NCBI RefSeq assembly: GCF_900095855.1
Contig: NZ_FMIY01000002.1
Coordinates: forward strand, 1,533,697 to 1,597,696
From: Megasphaera coli
GTDB lineage: Bacteria; Bacillota; Negativicutes; Veillonellales; Megasphaeraceae
Direction of reading: 5' to 3'
Length of the DNA: 64,000 bases
Shown here one piece after another: positions 1 to 8,101 of the stretch. The notes below the pieces were generated by a model. It did no database searches. It saw only the letters and a program-made list of their open reading frames with translations, and was not told the DNA's origin. The position numbers and the translations under genes are program-made. Positions within the stretch are counted from its first letter, which is position 1, and the number at the start of each line of letters is the position of its first letter.

Positions 1-1
1 T

Positions 2-148
2 ATGAGCGGTGTTATTATTAAAAAAACGGGAAATTTTACTATGCAGGAAGCTATCGACGGAATGAACGATACGTTTCGGCGTAAGGGCAAAGAGAAATTT
101 GAAGCATTGAACACTGCCGCTATGAAAACAGGGTTTACATTTACATAG
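2..148 (+). CDS. C-terminal end of a probable 2-oxoacid:acceptor oxidoreductase gamma subunit (5' partial)
   Basis: An open frame enters from the left edge and stops at 146-148, leaving about 48 residues. The tail has the pattern EAIDGMNDTFRRKG followed by an alternating EALN..AMKTGF end. This resembles the end of gamma subunits of pyruvate/2-oxoglutarate:ferredoxin oxidoreductases, where a short helix precedes a motif of the kind N.kALe.Gy. The first Met in view may be internal. Assignment rests on this short tail only, so it is tentative. A hairpin at 223-264 closes the unit. Confidence 0.35.
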   Translation: MSGVIIKKTGNFTMQEAIDGMNDTFRRKGKEKFEALNTAAMKTGFTFT

Positions 149-222
149 TATCCGGTATTTAATACTGTATTACGATGTCCAATATTTATAATATAACGCA
201 AAGAACGAACCCTCTCTTAATT

Positions 223-264
223 TTAAATCCACCCGGACAACTTCGTCGGTCCGGGTGGATTTAA
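223..264. terminator. Strong hairpin between two rightward units
   Basis: A 16-bp perfect stem (223-238 with 249-264) has a 10-nt loop and A/T-rich flanks. It probably ends transcription of the gene at the left edge. No long U-run follows beyond the TTTAAAA of the stem base. Confidence 0.7.
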
Positions 265-270
265 AATGTT

Positions 271-332
271 TTGGAAATTTATTATAGTAATGATAAAATA
301 TGAATGTATTTATTCATATTTTATCATTACTA
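271..332 (+). promoter_or_regulatory. iclR promoter overlapped by a perfect 21-bp inverted repeat (candidate operator)
   Basis: TTGGAA (271-276), a 17-nt spacer and TAAAAT (294-299) form a good sigma-70 promoter. Two perfectly complementary 21-nt arms lie at 285-305 and 312-332, separated by 6 nt. The left arm covers the -10 box and the right arm ends just before the ribosome site AAGGAGGGG. This placement fits autorepression by the IclR-type protein encoded next. In RNA the same arms would form a long A/U hairpin next to the ribosome site, so an RNA role is an alternative. Confidence 0.6.
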
Positions 333-345
333 AGGAGGGGCGGAG

Positions 346-1119
346 ATGAATAATAATATTGCATCTGTAGAAAGAGCTCTCGATATATTGCTTTTATTAT
401 ACGGTGAAGGAAAAGAAATGGGAGTATCTCAAATTGCAGGGACATTGGGCATATATAAAAGTACAGTTTTCAGGACCTTATATACACTGCAGGAAAAGAA
501 CTTTGTACAGAAAAACGAGCTTACAGATAAATATTGGCTGGGCCCCAGTTTATATACGATCGGAATGATGGTAGCCAATTCATACTCTTTAAGTGATATC
601 GTTGCGCCGGAGGCCGAGGTGCTTTGCCAAAAAGTAAAAGAAGTTATTAATGTCTCCGTACTTCATGCAGATCCCATTAACGGATATCGCAGTGTCGTGG
701 TCTTTAAGGCAAAAGGACCGCAGCAAATTTTGGGGGTCGATCCGCAAATCGGTTCCAGCACAGCCGCATATTCTTCCTCTGTCGGTAAATGTATGCTTGC
801 TTTTAATAATATTGATTGGCAAATTATTAAGGGCACAAAATTTCAACAATTTACAGAGCATACTATTACGGATGTAGCCGAATTAAAGACGGAACTGGAG
901 CGAATTCGTGCGCAAGGATATGCAATTGACAATGAGGAACGCGAAATAGGGTTGTTTTGTATAGGCGCACCTATTTTTAATAAACATGGGAAAGCAATTG
1001 CCGCAATTTCTGTTTCAGGACCCAAGGCACGCATTACTGACAGCCGATTTCATGAAAAAGTAAAGTTATTAAAAGAAGCGGCACGGCATATTTCTATAGC
1101 TACCAATGAATTAGCGTAA
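346..1119 (+). CDS. IclR-family transcriptional regulator
   Basis: This 257-residue protein has the usual IclR size. Residues about 7-60 form the winged helix-turn-helix (VERALDILLLL, then GVSQIAGTLGIYKSTVFRTL). Residues about 75-250 form the effector-binding domain, with the typical GKCMLAF and EREIGLFCIGAPIF stretches. The start ATG follows AAGGAGGGGCGGAG at good spacing. IclR proteins sense small carbon metabolites, often aromatic or organic acids, and frequently repress themselves. The inverted repeat over its own promoter supports that here. The next gene is convergent, so its targets are not evident. Codon use is more AT-rich than in the following genes and resembles the 38-46 kb island. 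Confidence 0.9.
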   Translation: MNNNIASVERALDILLLLYGEGKEMGVSQIAGTLGIYKSTVFRTLYTLQEKNFVQKNELTDKYWLGPSLYTIGMMVANSYSLSDIVAPEAEVLCQKVKEVINVSVLHADPINGYRSVVVFKAKGPQQILGVDPQIGSSTAAYSSSVGKCMLAFNNIDWQIIKGTKFQQFTEHTITDVAELKTELERIRAQGYAIDNEEREIGLFCIGAPIFNKHGKAIAAISVSGPKARITDSRFHEKVKLLKEAARHISIATNELA

Positions 1120-1130
1120 GAAGTCATTAT

Positions 1131-2078
1131 TTATCGCCTAAATAAATTATAATGCGATTTGGTTTGCGGATTCTTTACATAGTCGATTTTGACCTGCAAT
1201 GAAGAAATCGTGAAAATAATCAAGGAAACCCAAATAAAAGACAGCGCAATGAGCTTGCCGAAACCTAATTCTTCCTTAAAGAAGAAAACACTTAATAAAA
1301 AAGAAATCGTCGGACTGATATACTGAATGAAGCCGAGGACGTTCAACGGCAGGTTATTGGCGCCATAGGCAAAGAGCAGAAGCGGCACGGCCGTGACGGC
1401 GCCGCAGCCGATAAGCAGCAAAGCTGTCGGGACATCGGCTGTACTGAAGTGGCCGCCCGTACCTTGGCCCAAGTTGTAAATATAAATGACCGCCGGTGCC
1501 AGCACGATAAGTGTTTCCAGGGTAATGCCCGAGACCGGGTGCAGATGCAGACTTTTCTTTACAGCACCGTAAACGGCAAAGGATGAGGCGAGGAAAACGG
1601 ATATCCACGGGAAGCGGCTGTATTGCCAGGTCATGAGGATGATACCCGTTGCAGCGAGGATGAGGCTGGCCTTTTTCGGTGTATTGAGCTTTTCGGAAAA
1701 GCAGGTGATGCCGAGGAATACGGACATGAGCGGATTCAGGTAGTAACCGATACTCGTGTCGAGAACATGGTTGTGCGTGACGGCCCAAATGTAGGTGAGC
1801 CAGTTGGCCGTAATAAGCAAGGCCGCTGCAATTAAGAAGAAAAGCTTCTTCTTTTCCGCCCACAGACGGCGGCAGTCATCACGTAAGTGCTTTTGATTCG
1901 AAAAGATGAGAATGGCCGACATGAGGACGAAGGACCAGGCAATGCGGTGTGCCAAAATCTCGTTGGCGTTCACGTGAGTGAGCAAGTGCCAGTAGAGGGG
2001 CAACAGACCCCAAATAACATAACAAAGGCACGTGGACAGTAAGCCGCGGCGATAATTTTTATATTCATTTTCGTTCAA
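1131..2078 (-). CDS. rarD: RarD-like EamA-family permease
   Basis: This 315-residue integral membrane protein has about ten hydrophobic segments in two EamA halves. It opens with the RarD hallmark (YRRGLLSTCLCYVIWGLLPLYW). Conserved internal stretches include ANWLTYIWAVTHNHVLDTSIGYYLNPL and a second-half GFIQYISPTISFLL. RarD proteins are drug/metabolite transporter superfamily members; their substrate is generally unknown (chloramphenicol sensitivity in some species). The gene converges on iclR with only 11 bp between stops and no clear terminator. Family identity is firm, substrate is not. Confidence 0.9.
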   Translation of the reverse strand: MNENEYKNYRRGLLSTCLCYVIWGLLPLYWHLLTHVNANEILAHRIAWSFVLMSAILIFSNQKHLRDDCRRLWAEKKKLFFLIAAALLITANWLTYIWAVTHNHVLDTSIGYYLNPLMSVFLGITCFSEKLNTPKKASLILAATGIILMTWQYSRFPWISVFLASSFAVYGAVKKSLHLHPVSGITLETLIVLAPAVIYIYNLGQGTGGHFSTADVPTALLLIGCGAVTAVPLLLFAYGANNLPLNVLGFIQYISPTISFLLSVFFFKEELGFGKLIALSFIWVSLIIFTISSLQVKIDYVKNPQTKSHYNLFRR

Positions 2079-2115
2079 TATAGTTCACATCCCGGATAGT
2101 AAGTAATGTACGGAA

Positions 2116-3483
2116 TTATTGCCGGTCGTTGTAAAGGTTGATTTTCTTCGGCAATGCTTTGTTCAAGATGATGGCCACGACGGCCGCCGCAGCAATAGAT
2201 GAGCTCAAAAGATAGCGCAGGAGCTGCGGCAGCGTTGCCACATAGTCCGGCGGCAGGAGATAAAGGGCCAGCGTCGTGATGACGGGCAGGCCGATAATGA
2301 ACATGTTGCGTTCATCCAGCTCCAGCCGACGAATGACGCGCAGGCCGCTGAGGGCGATAATGGATGAGACGATGACAAAAATGCCGCCGATGACGGGTGT
2401 CGGGATGGAGGCGATGAGAGTGGCCAGCTTGTTGGACAGACCGAAAAGCAGCATCCAGAAGGCGCAGCCGTAAAAGGCATGGCGGCTGGCAACGCCGGTA
2501 ATGGAAATGAGGCCGGCATTGGTGGAGTAACCCGTGGCGGGCGTGCCGCCGAAGAGGCCTCCTAAAAAGCAGCTCAGCCCTTCACCGAGGATGCCGCGGT
2601 CGAGCTGCTCGTCCGTAAGCGGTATTTCGATGACGGAGCTTACGGCAAACCACGTGCCCGTCGTTTCCGCCAAAAGGACAATATAGATTAGAATCATCGT
2701 CACGATGGCAGGAAGCTCAAAGGCAACGGGGAAGCCGGCAAAGGCCGGATGAGGCAAAGTGAACCATTCCGCCTGGGCGACGGCATTGAGGGAGAAGCGC
2801 CCCATGGAAGCGGCCGCGAGGCAGCCTGCAATGAGGGCCATGATAACGGAGCCGATACGCAGCCAGTTCCCTTTTTTTCCCAAGTGCAGGCCGAACATGA
2901 CACAGAGTGTAAGAACGCCTCCGGATACGAGAGCGAGGACGATGTTTTCCGTAATCGTGCCGCTGCCGCGGACTGTGAATATGTTGTCCTTCAGACCGAT
3001 GGGAATGAGGGAAAGGCCGACGACAAAGATAATCGTGCCGCCTACGAGGGGCGGTACAAAGTAGTTGACGGCTTTGCGTACGATGCCTGTCAGGCCGAGA
3101 AGGCAGACGACAAGACTGCCCGCGAGAATGGCGCCGAAGACGGCGGCCAGACTGTCAAGGCCCGTGCCGGATGCCGCGGCAATACCGGCAATGGCGCCGA
3201 TGGGAACGTACGACGGTCCCTGGGCGACGGGGAGCTTCATGAGAAAACGGGATTGAATGAGCGTGCCCAAGCCGGCGGCAATGAAGGTTGCCTGAATGAG
3301 AAATGCCGAATCCTTGACAGATAAGGCAAGGATGCCCGAAATGATGAAAGGGACGACGTAAATATCCATAGCCAGCAGGTGCTGCAACCCCAAAATGAGC
3401 GACTGCAGGGGAGGTAAAGCTTCGTCAGGCTTGACGAGAAGCGAGCCTTCATAGTGATGTACGGTCGTAGTTTCTGTAGACAT
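2116..3483 (-). CDS. Nucleobase:cation symporter-2 family permease (guanine/xanthine/uracil type)
   Basis: The preferred start is the ATG at 3483 (MSTETTTVHHYEG), preceded by GGAGGACAT, giving 455 residues. A longer frame to 3525 would overlap the upstream gene. The protein has about 14 hydrophobic segments and the NCS2 features QHLLAMDIYVVPFI in segment 1, AQGPSYVPIGAIAGIA and TPATGYSTNAGLISITGVASR. It starts 8 bp after the guanine deaminase stop, so it is surely co-transcribed and probably imports guanine or a related purine for deamination to xanthine. Substrate is inferred from this pairing. Confidence 0.9.
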   Translation of the reverse strand: MSTETTTVHHYEGSLLVKPDEALPPLQSLILGLQHLLAMDIYVVPFIISGILALSVKDSAFLIQATFIAAGLGTLIQSRFLMKLPVAQGPSYVPIGAIAGIAAASGTGLDSLAAVFGAILAGSLVVCLLGLTGIVRKAVNYFVPPLVGGTIIFVVGLSLIPIGLKDNIFTVRGSGTITENIVLALVSGGVLTLCVMFGLHLGKKGNWLRIGSVIMALIAGCLAAASMGRFSLNAVAQAEWFTLPHPAFAGFPVAFELPAIVTMILIYIVLLAETTGTWFAVSSVIEIPLTDEQLDRGILGEGLSCFLGGLFGGTPATGYSTNAGLISITGVASRHAFYGCAFWMLLFGLSNKLATLIASIPTPVIGGIFVIVSSIIALSGLRVIRRLELDERNMFIIGLPVITTLALYLLPPDYVATLPQLLRYLLSSSIAAAAVVAIILNKALPKKINLYNDRQ

Positions 3484-3491
3484 ATGTCCTC

Positions 3492-4850
3492 CTAATGAAG
3501 TGAAACGGCATTTCCCTGTATCCACAGGGCCGCAATATTTTGTCGCTGCCCGGTGAGTACTATTTTCTGCAGTACGTCGGCGAGGTTGTCGAATTCGTAG
3601 TAACGGCTGTTGCTCTGCAGCGCGTTGAAATCAAAAATAAAAGCGTCGAAATTGTACCCTGTTTCCAGCTTGCCGCTTCGAATGCGGAGCGCTTCGGCGC
3701 CGCCGACGGTTGCCATGTAAAAGGCCTGCCTGAAATCAAGGTCGCTGTCCGATACGCCGCGTCTTTCTGCGGGCAGCCGGTAATCCGTGCCGCTTGCCAG
3801 GATACGCGATGACACGATTGCCTGCCGCATGGCGTCGAACATGGATGGCGTGTAGCCGGCGGAGAGGTCTGTTGCCAGAGAGATGCGGACACCTTGGTCA
3901 AGACGCTTCTTGACGGGGCAAACGGCGCCGGCAAAGAAGGCGTTCGATAAAGGGCTGTGGGCGATGGATGCGCCGTGCTTGCGATACAATTCGGCATCGT
4001 CGTCGCTGAGATGGACCGAGTGGGCCAGGACAGTACGCTTTGTGAGGAGCCCGTAGCGAAGATGGGCTTTCGTATCACTGAGGCCCGTACGGACAAGTAC
4101 ATGATCGTGCTCCCAGTCGCTTTCGGAGCAGTGGGACTGAACGGGTGCGTCGTATTTCACGGCAAGCTCACCGAGGCCGTAGAGGGCGTCGTCACTGCAG
4201 GCCGGAATGAAGCGGGGTGTAACAACACCGACAATGTCCTGGACGGTTTGCTTGTTTATGTCCGCCGTATAGCGGAGAAAGGCTTCCGTATCCGCGAGAG
4301 CCTGTTCGGCCGATTTGTCGCGGCAGTAATCCGGACATTGAGCGGGCAGGTCCATGACGACCTTGCCTACAAAGGCCCGCTGCCCGGCATCCGCGCAAAG
4401 GTCGGCAAGGAGTTTGTTCGGCTCCAGGTGGACGGAGCCGAAGTATTGGGCCGTTGTTGTGCCGTTGGCAAGAAGTGTTTGCACCAAATCCCTGTAGACC
4501 GTCTCGGCAAAGTCGAGGTCCGCGTAAGCTGCTTCCAAGGGAAAGGTGTATTTGTTCAGCCAGACGGGCAGTTTTGCGTCGAGAGCCTTGCCCGTTTGCG
4601 CCCACTGCGGTGCGTGAACGTGTGTGTCCACGAAGCCGGGCAGGAGAAACTGTCCCTCCTTCAGCACGATGAGGCTGCCGTCGGTTTTGGCAGTGTCTCT
4701 CGTTTCTTCGTATGCCGCGGTGCCGGGGGCAATACAGGTTGCCAAGGTGCCGTCGTTATCGACGCAGAAGAGATGGTTCTCCAGTACGGCAAAGGAATCG
4801 GGCGACTTGCTGTAAAAACCCGTTCCCTTAATAACATATCTATAGGGCAT
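3492..4850 (-). CDS. guaD: Guanine deaminase
   Basis: This 452-residue amidohydrolase carries the zinc-site motif PGFVDTHVHAPQ. The APQ after HVH is typical of guanine deaminases rather than cytosine or chlorohydrolase relatives. Later metal and catalytic stretches include VQSHCSES (His, Glu), VLAHSVHLSD (His) and ISLATDLSAGYTP (Asp). The reaction is guanine + water to xanthine + ammonia. The gene leads a two-gene operon with the downstream NCS2 permease. No guanine riboswitch core is visible in the 90-bp leader; a possible -10 TATACT lies about 45 bp upstream of the start. Confidence 0.93.
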   Translation of the reverse strand: MPYRYVIKGTGFYSKSPDSFAVLENHLFCVDNDGTLATCIAPGTAAYEETRDTAKTDGSLIVLKEGQFLLPGFVDTHVHAPQWAQTGKALDAKLPVWLNKYTFPLEAAYADLDFAETVYRDLVQTLLANGTTTAQYFGSVHLEPNKLLADLCADAGQRAFVGKVVMDLPAQCPDYCRDKSAEQALADTEAFLRYTADINKQTVQDIVGVVTPRFIPACSDDALYGLGELAVKYDAPVQSHCSESDWEHDHVLVRTGLSDTKAHLRYGLLTKRTVLAHSVHLSDDDAELYRKHGASIAHSPLSNAFFAGAVCPVKKRLDQGVRISLATDLSAGYTPSMFDAMRQAIVSSRILASGTDYRLPAERRGVSDSDLDFRQAFYMATVGGAEALRIRSGKLETGYNFDAFIFDFNALQSNSRYYEFDNLADVLQKIVLTGQRQNIAALWIQGNAVSLH

Positions 4851-4940
4851 GAGAAAAACCTGCTTTTCATTTTATAAGGATATGTAAAAATAATAGTAAT
4901 AGTATAGTACTTTTTATGGCGTTAGGAAAGAATAAAATAA

Positions 4941-4978
4941 TAAAACGGCTCCGCTTAAAAAGAGGCGGAGCCGTTTTA
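4941..4978 (-). terminator. Rho-independent terminator of the symporter gene
   Basis: A 14-bp perfect stem (4941-4954 with 4965-4978) is followed, on the minus strand, by a T/A-rich tail. It lies 24 bp after the stop of the leftward symporter gene. Confidence 0.85.
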
Positions 4979-5001
4979 TATTGTCTTTATTGAGAAGGGA
5001 T

Positions 5002-6231
5002 TTATTCCAGTTCCGCACCCTCCGCACCGGCAGGAGCGGTGTCGGCGTTGCCGCTGACCTTGTCGATAATCATGGCCAGGGCCTGGTCGCCCGTTACATT
5101 CGTCGCCGTGCCGAAGCTGTCCTGTGAGAAGTGGAGAGAAATAATGAGCTGCTGCATGGGTTCCGTGAAGCCGAGCATGGAGGTGATGATGCCGAGCGCC
5201 GCCATGACACCGCCGCCGGGGACGCCGGGAGCGGCGACCATGGTGATGCCGAGCATGAAAATATACGGTGTAAAGAGAGAAAGGCTGACATCCATACCCA
5301 TGGCCATCATGATACCCATCGTACCGAGGACAAGGCAAATTGTATCACCTGCCAGGTGGATGGTGGCGCATAAAGGAATGCAGAAGTTTGTAACGTCTTC
5401 GGAGATATTGCTGTTGCGGGCACATTTCAAGTTGACCGGGATGGTGGAGGCCGAAGACTGGGTACCGACAGCCGTGAAGTAGGCCGGTAAAATGCGCGGA
5501 ATATAGCGGAAATTATTCTTTCTGCAAACAGCACCGGAAATGGCGAACTGCAAAGCGATGTAGAGAACTTGCAAGAGGAGAATGCAGACATAGAGTGAAA
5601 TGAAGATTTTGGCTGTAGCCACAATTTTACCCTGTGCCGCGAGCTTGCAGAAGAGGCAGCCTACATAAATGGGAATGAGGGGAATGATGATTTTCGTCAA
5701 AGTCTTCGTAATGATGTCGCGCATTTCACGCAGTACTTCAAGCAGCTTGCCGGCTCTGCCGATTTTCAGGTTCGCCATGCCGATACCGAGGATAAAGGCG
5801 AGCATGAGTCCCGTCATGACGTCAAAAACGGGGGCTACTTTGATGACCAGGAACGGGTCATACGGATTTACGTCGGCAATGGAACCCGAAAAGGATTGGA
5901 TAAAGTTGGGCAGGACGGCAATGCCGAAGAAGTAGGAAATGTAACCGGCCAGGATAGTTGACGCATAAGCAAGAAAAATCGTAATGCCGAAGAGTTTGTT
6001 CGCCTGTTTGCCCAGATCGGCCATACCGACAGCGACGAAAGCGACTATGAGGAGAGGTATGATGAAGGAAAGAAAAGTGCTGAATAAAGATGTAAATGTC
6101 GAAAAAAGGCGAATCATCCCTTCATATGCCGGCGCGTCGTGAAAACCGAGCCATGAACCGAGCGAACCTAAAACAATGCCGCCGACGATGCCTAAGAGCA
6201 GCTTGGTCAGCAGGCCGGAACGAAAATTCAT
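5002..6231 (-). CDS. Dicarboxylate/amino-acid:cation symporter (DAACS, GltP/SstT-like)
   Basis: This 409-residue membrane protein is of typical DAACS length. It has eight or more helices and the re-entrant loop signature GTQSSASTIPVNLKCA (serine-rich HP1 equivalent). The second loop region reads PGVPGGGVMAALGIITSMLGF, followed by DSFGTATNVTGDQALAMIID, where the Asp and Asn/Thr residues bind substrate and sodium. It imports an acidic or small neutral amino acid or C4-dicarboxylate with Na+ or H+; which one cannot be told from sequence. The start ATG has AAAGGAGTTG upstream. It is transcribed alone from the promoter/operator at 6258-6321. Confidence 0.88.
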   Translation of the reverse strand: MNFRSGLLTKLLLGIVGGIVLGSLGSWLGFHDAPAYEGMIRLFSTFTSLFSTFLSFIIPLLIVAFVAVGMADLGKQANKLFGITIFLAYASTILAGYISYFFGIAVLPNFIQSFSGSIADVNPYDPFLVIKVAPVFDVMTGLMLAFILGIGMANLKIGRAGKLLEVLREMRDIITKTLTKIIIPLIPIYVGCLFCKLAAQGKIVATAKIFISLYVCILLLQVLYIALQFAISGAVCRKNNFRYIPRILPAYFTAVGTQSSASTIPVNLKCARNSNISEDVTNFCIPLCATIHLAGDTICLVLGTMGIMMAMGMDVSLSLFTPYIFMLGITMVAAPGVPGGGVMAALGIITSMLGFTEPMQQLIISLHFSQDSFGTATNVTGDQALAMIIDKVSGNADTAPAGAEGAELE

Positions 6232-6257
6232 AAAAACAACTCCTTTGATGTCCTATT

Positions 6258-6321
6258 CAAAAATACAAATGTATTTTTGTATTACACTGATTAGTCTAAG
6301 CATTTTAAGTTCACTTGTCAA
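6258..6321 (-). promoter_or_regulatory. Symporter promoter with downstream 22-bp palindrome
   Basis: Reading leftward, TTGACA (plus-strand 6316-6321), a 17-nt spacer and TAGACT (6293-6298) give a promoter. A palindrome at 6258-6279 has two perfect 10-nt arms around an AA centre. It sits at about +7 to +28 of the transcript, a position fitting a repressor roadblock. The likely binding protein is not identifiable. Confidence 0.6.
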
Positions 6322-6378
6322 ATGCGGATTTTGATTCACGGGCAGGTTGAAGAATTCTCTTTTTGTGAAAAAATCGCA

Positions 6379-6443
6379 TTGACAGGTGTGCCGTTCTGTA
6401 ATAAGATAAACCGAGTTAGGCGTCCGGGACGCCTAGCCTTTTT
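6379..6443 (+). promoter_or_regulatory. Consensus promoter directly followed by a terminator-like hairpin
   Basis: TTGACA (6379-6384), 17 nt and TAAGAT (6402-6407) predict a start near 6414. An 8-bp stem with 3-nt loop (6417-6424/6428-6435) and then CCTTTTTA follow at once, so most transcripts would end after about 30 nt. No gene lies upstream in this direction, because the symporter is divergent. Confidence 0.5.
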
Positions 6444-6459
6444 AGTTGTTCCCTTTTTC

Positions 6460-6489
6460 TTGACGCCGGACCGCTTTTTGTGGTAAGTT
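6460..6489 (+). promoter_or_regulatory. Probable promoter for rpmG-secE-nusG
   Basis: TTGACG (6460-6465) and TAAGTT (6484-6489) are separated by 18 nt, about 60 bp upstream of the rpmG start. It is the nearest promoter-like pair before the block and lies downstream of the short hairpin unit. Confidence 0.4.
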
Positions 6490-6551
6490 ATATAAGCAGT
6501 CTTGCGCAAAAAGCAGGTTTTTGACTACTCTTGTGAAGTGAGGTGTAAGGA

Positions 6552-6701
6552 ATGCGTACAGCTATTACCATGGCGTGCACGGAATGCAAGAATCGTAATT
6601 ATCGCACGAATAAAAATAAGAAAAACAATCCCGATCGCTTGGAATTGAAGAAATATTGTTCGTTCTGCAAGAAAGAAACATTACATAAAGAAACGAAGTA
6701 G
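6552..6701 (+). CDS. rpmG: 50S ribosomal protein L33
   Basis: This 49-residue protein begins [17 protein letters not shown] and ends with a [16 protein letters not shown] tail. Both CxxC pairs are intact (C9/C12 and C36/C39), so this is the zinc-binding form of L33. The start follows GAGGTGTAAGGA. It stands directly before secE and nusG, the usual order in Firmicutes. Length is normal for L33. Confidence 0.96.
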   Translation: MRTAITMACTECKNRNYRTNKNKKNNPDRLELKKYCSFCKKETLHKETK

Positions 6702-6737
6702 CTTTCGGGCTTACATTTTTGAAACGTGAGAGGGTAT

Positions 6738-6974
6738 ATGTCACTTTCGGCGGCACAAAAAGCAGCACAAAAAAATAAGAGAAAAAAAGAGTCGGGCCGA
6801 TTTCTGCAAGGCGTCAAAACGGAAATGAAAAAGGTCATCTGGCCGACGCGGAGAGAATTGCTCAGTTATACGATTATGGTTATTGTGGCAACAGTGGTCG
6901 TCATGGCGATTATTGCCGTATCGGATGCCGTATTCGCGCAATTGTTTCAATTGCTTCGCAGCGTAATCGGTTAG
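6738..6974 (+). CDS. secE: Preprotein translocase subunit SecE
   Basis: This is a 78-residue single-membrane-segment form. The conserved cytoplasmic amphipathic stretch FLQGVKTEMKKVIWPTRREL precedes one hydrophobic helix (TIMVIVATVVVMAIIAV). The ATG at 6738 is chosen because GAGAGGG lies 4-10 bp upstream; an in-frame GTG at 6726 would bury that site. SecE clamps SecY in the inner membrane. It sits 13 bp before nusG, as in nearly all bacteria. Confidence 0.95.
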   Translation: MSLSAAQKAAQKNKRKKESGRFLQGVKTEMKKVIWPTRRELLSYTIMVIVATVVVMAIIAVSDAVFAQLFQLLRSVIG

Positions 6975-6987
6975 GAGGCTGAGCCTG

Positions 6988-7527
6988 ATGGAATCTGAAA
7001 AAAGTTGGTATGTCATTCATACGTATTCCGGGTATGAAAAGAAGGTCAAAGACAACTTGGAGCGTAAGGTCAAATCAATGGGCCTGGAAAATGTGATTAC
7101 CCGCATTCTCGTTCCTGAAGAAGATGAAATTGATATCAAAGGCGGCCAAAAGCGTACGGTAAGACGTAAAATTTTTCCGGGCTACGTCTTTGTCGAAATG
7201 GATGTCAACGATCGCTCCTGGTACGTCGTCCGCAATACGCCGGGCGTAACCGGCTTTGTAGGTTCGGCGACGAAACCGGTTCCTTTGGATCCCGATGAAG
7301 TCAAACGCATCTTGAGGTCGCAAGGCATAGAAAAGGAAGTAAAGCCTCAAATTACCGTGGAAATCGGCGAACAGGTCCGCATTACGTCGGGACCTTTTGA
7401 AAATTTTTATGCTACCATTACAGAGGTCAACAGCGAAAAGGGCACCTTAAAGGGCCTTATCGACATGTTCGGCCGCGAAACGACTGTAGAAGTCGACTAC
7501 TCTCAAATAGAGAGCAGTCTGAAATAA
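6988..7527 (+). CDS. nusG: Transcription termination/antitermination factor NusG
   Basis: This 179-residue protein has the NGN domain at residues about 5-115 (SWYVIHTYSGYEKKVKDNLE at the start, KIFPGYVFVEM, then VRNTPGVTGFVG). The C-terminal KOW domain spans about 125-179 (EIGEQVRITSGPFENF through ATITEVNSEKGTLKG). It binds RNA polymerase and links it to ribosome or Rho. The start has GGAGGCTGAGCC upstream. It is co-transcribed with secE and probably reads into the L11/L1 genes. Confidence 0.97.
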   Translation: MESEKSWYVIHTYSGYEKKVKDNLERKVKSMGLENVITRILVPEEDEIDIKGGQKRTVRRKIFPGYVFVEMDVNDRSWYVVRNTPGVTGFVGSATKPVPLDPDEVKRILRSQGIEKEVKPQITVEIGEQVRITSGPFENFYATITEVNSEKGTLKGLIDMFGRETTVEVDYSQIESSLK

Positions 7528-7538
7528 ATACTTCTAAT

Positions 7539-7583
7539 GCGGTTTACGCCGCGAGTGGGAGGAGCGGAGCTCCGTCGAACCAC
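7539..7583 (+). promoter_or_regulatory. Structured spacer before rplK (candidate L11/L1 leader element)
   Basis: Two short hairpins lie between nusG and rplK: GCGG/CCGC at 7539-7552, and a GTGG...CCAC closure (7555-7583) enclosing GGAG/CTCC. A GTGGGAGG...CCACAT arrangement at this spot is common in Firmicutes. L1 autoregulation through the L11 leader is known from E. coli. A regulatory role here is inference. Confidence 0.4.
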
Positions 7584-7613
7584 ATCTTGTAACGTAAGGA
7601 GGTGTGTAACACC

Positions 7614-8039
7614 ATGGCAAAAAAAGTGGCAAAAATGGTAAAGCTTCAGTGTGAAGCAGGGAAGGCAACTCCGGCGCCTCCTATCGGCCCTGCATTAGGC
7701 CAGGCCGGCGTCAATATTATGGCTTTTGTCAAAGAATTTAACGAACGTACGGCAAAACAGGCCGGTTACATCATTCCTGTTGAAATTACCGTATACGATG
7801 ACAGATCCTTTACCTTTATTACCAAGACTCCGCCGGCGGCAGTGCTTCTGAAAAAAGCGGCAGGCCTGGATAAAGCTTCGGGCGAACCGAATAAGAAAAA
7901 GGTTGCCAAACTCGGCCGCGATAAGGTGCGGGAAATCGCCGAAACGAAGATGCCCGACCTCAACGCCAACGACGTTGAACAGGCTATGAAGATGATTGAA
8001 GGAACTGCTCGCAGCATGGGCATCGATATCGTCGACTGA
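7614..8039 (+). CDS. rplK: 50S ribosomal protein L11
   Basis: This 141-residue protein starts [35 protein letters not shown], the canonical L11 N-terminal domain with its proline-rich hinge. The rRNA-binding C-terminal half is also complete ([24 protein letters not shown]). The ATG at 7614 follows AAGGAGGTG. L11 forms the GTPase-associated centre with L10/L12. It is paired with rplA 62 bp downstream. Confidence 0.97.
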   Translation: MAKKVAKMVKLQCEAGKATPAPPIGPALGQAGVNIMAFVKEFNERTAKQAGYIIPVEITVYDDRSFTFITKTPPAAVLLKKAAGLDKASGEPNKKKVAKLGRDKVREIAETKMPDLNANDVEQAMKMIEGTARSMGIDIVD

Positions 8040-8101
8040 GACGACGGGATGCCGTGGAAGGGGATATTCTCCGTAGACCACAAAAGGAGGAAACAAGTAA
8101 G

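Noticed and set aside
2749-3324. 191-codon plus-strand frame across the NCS2 permease gene
   Set aside because: Low-complexity charged product with no ribosome site; it is a shadow of the membrane-protein codons on the other strand.
3957-4877. 306-codon plus-strand frame across guaD
   Set aside because: No recognisable domain; guaD on the minus strand has all catalytic motifs and a proper operon context.
4851-4940. Purine riboswitch before the guanine deaminase/permease operon
   Set aside because: The conserved three-way-junction core bases are not present in the short leader.
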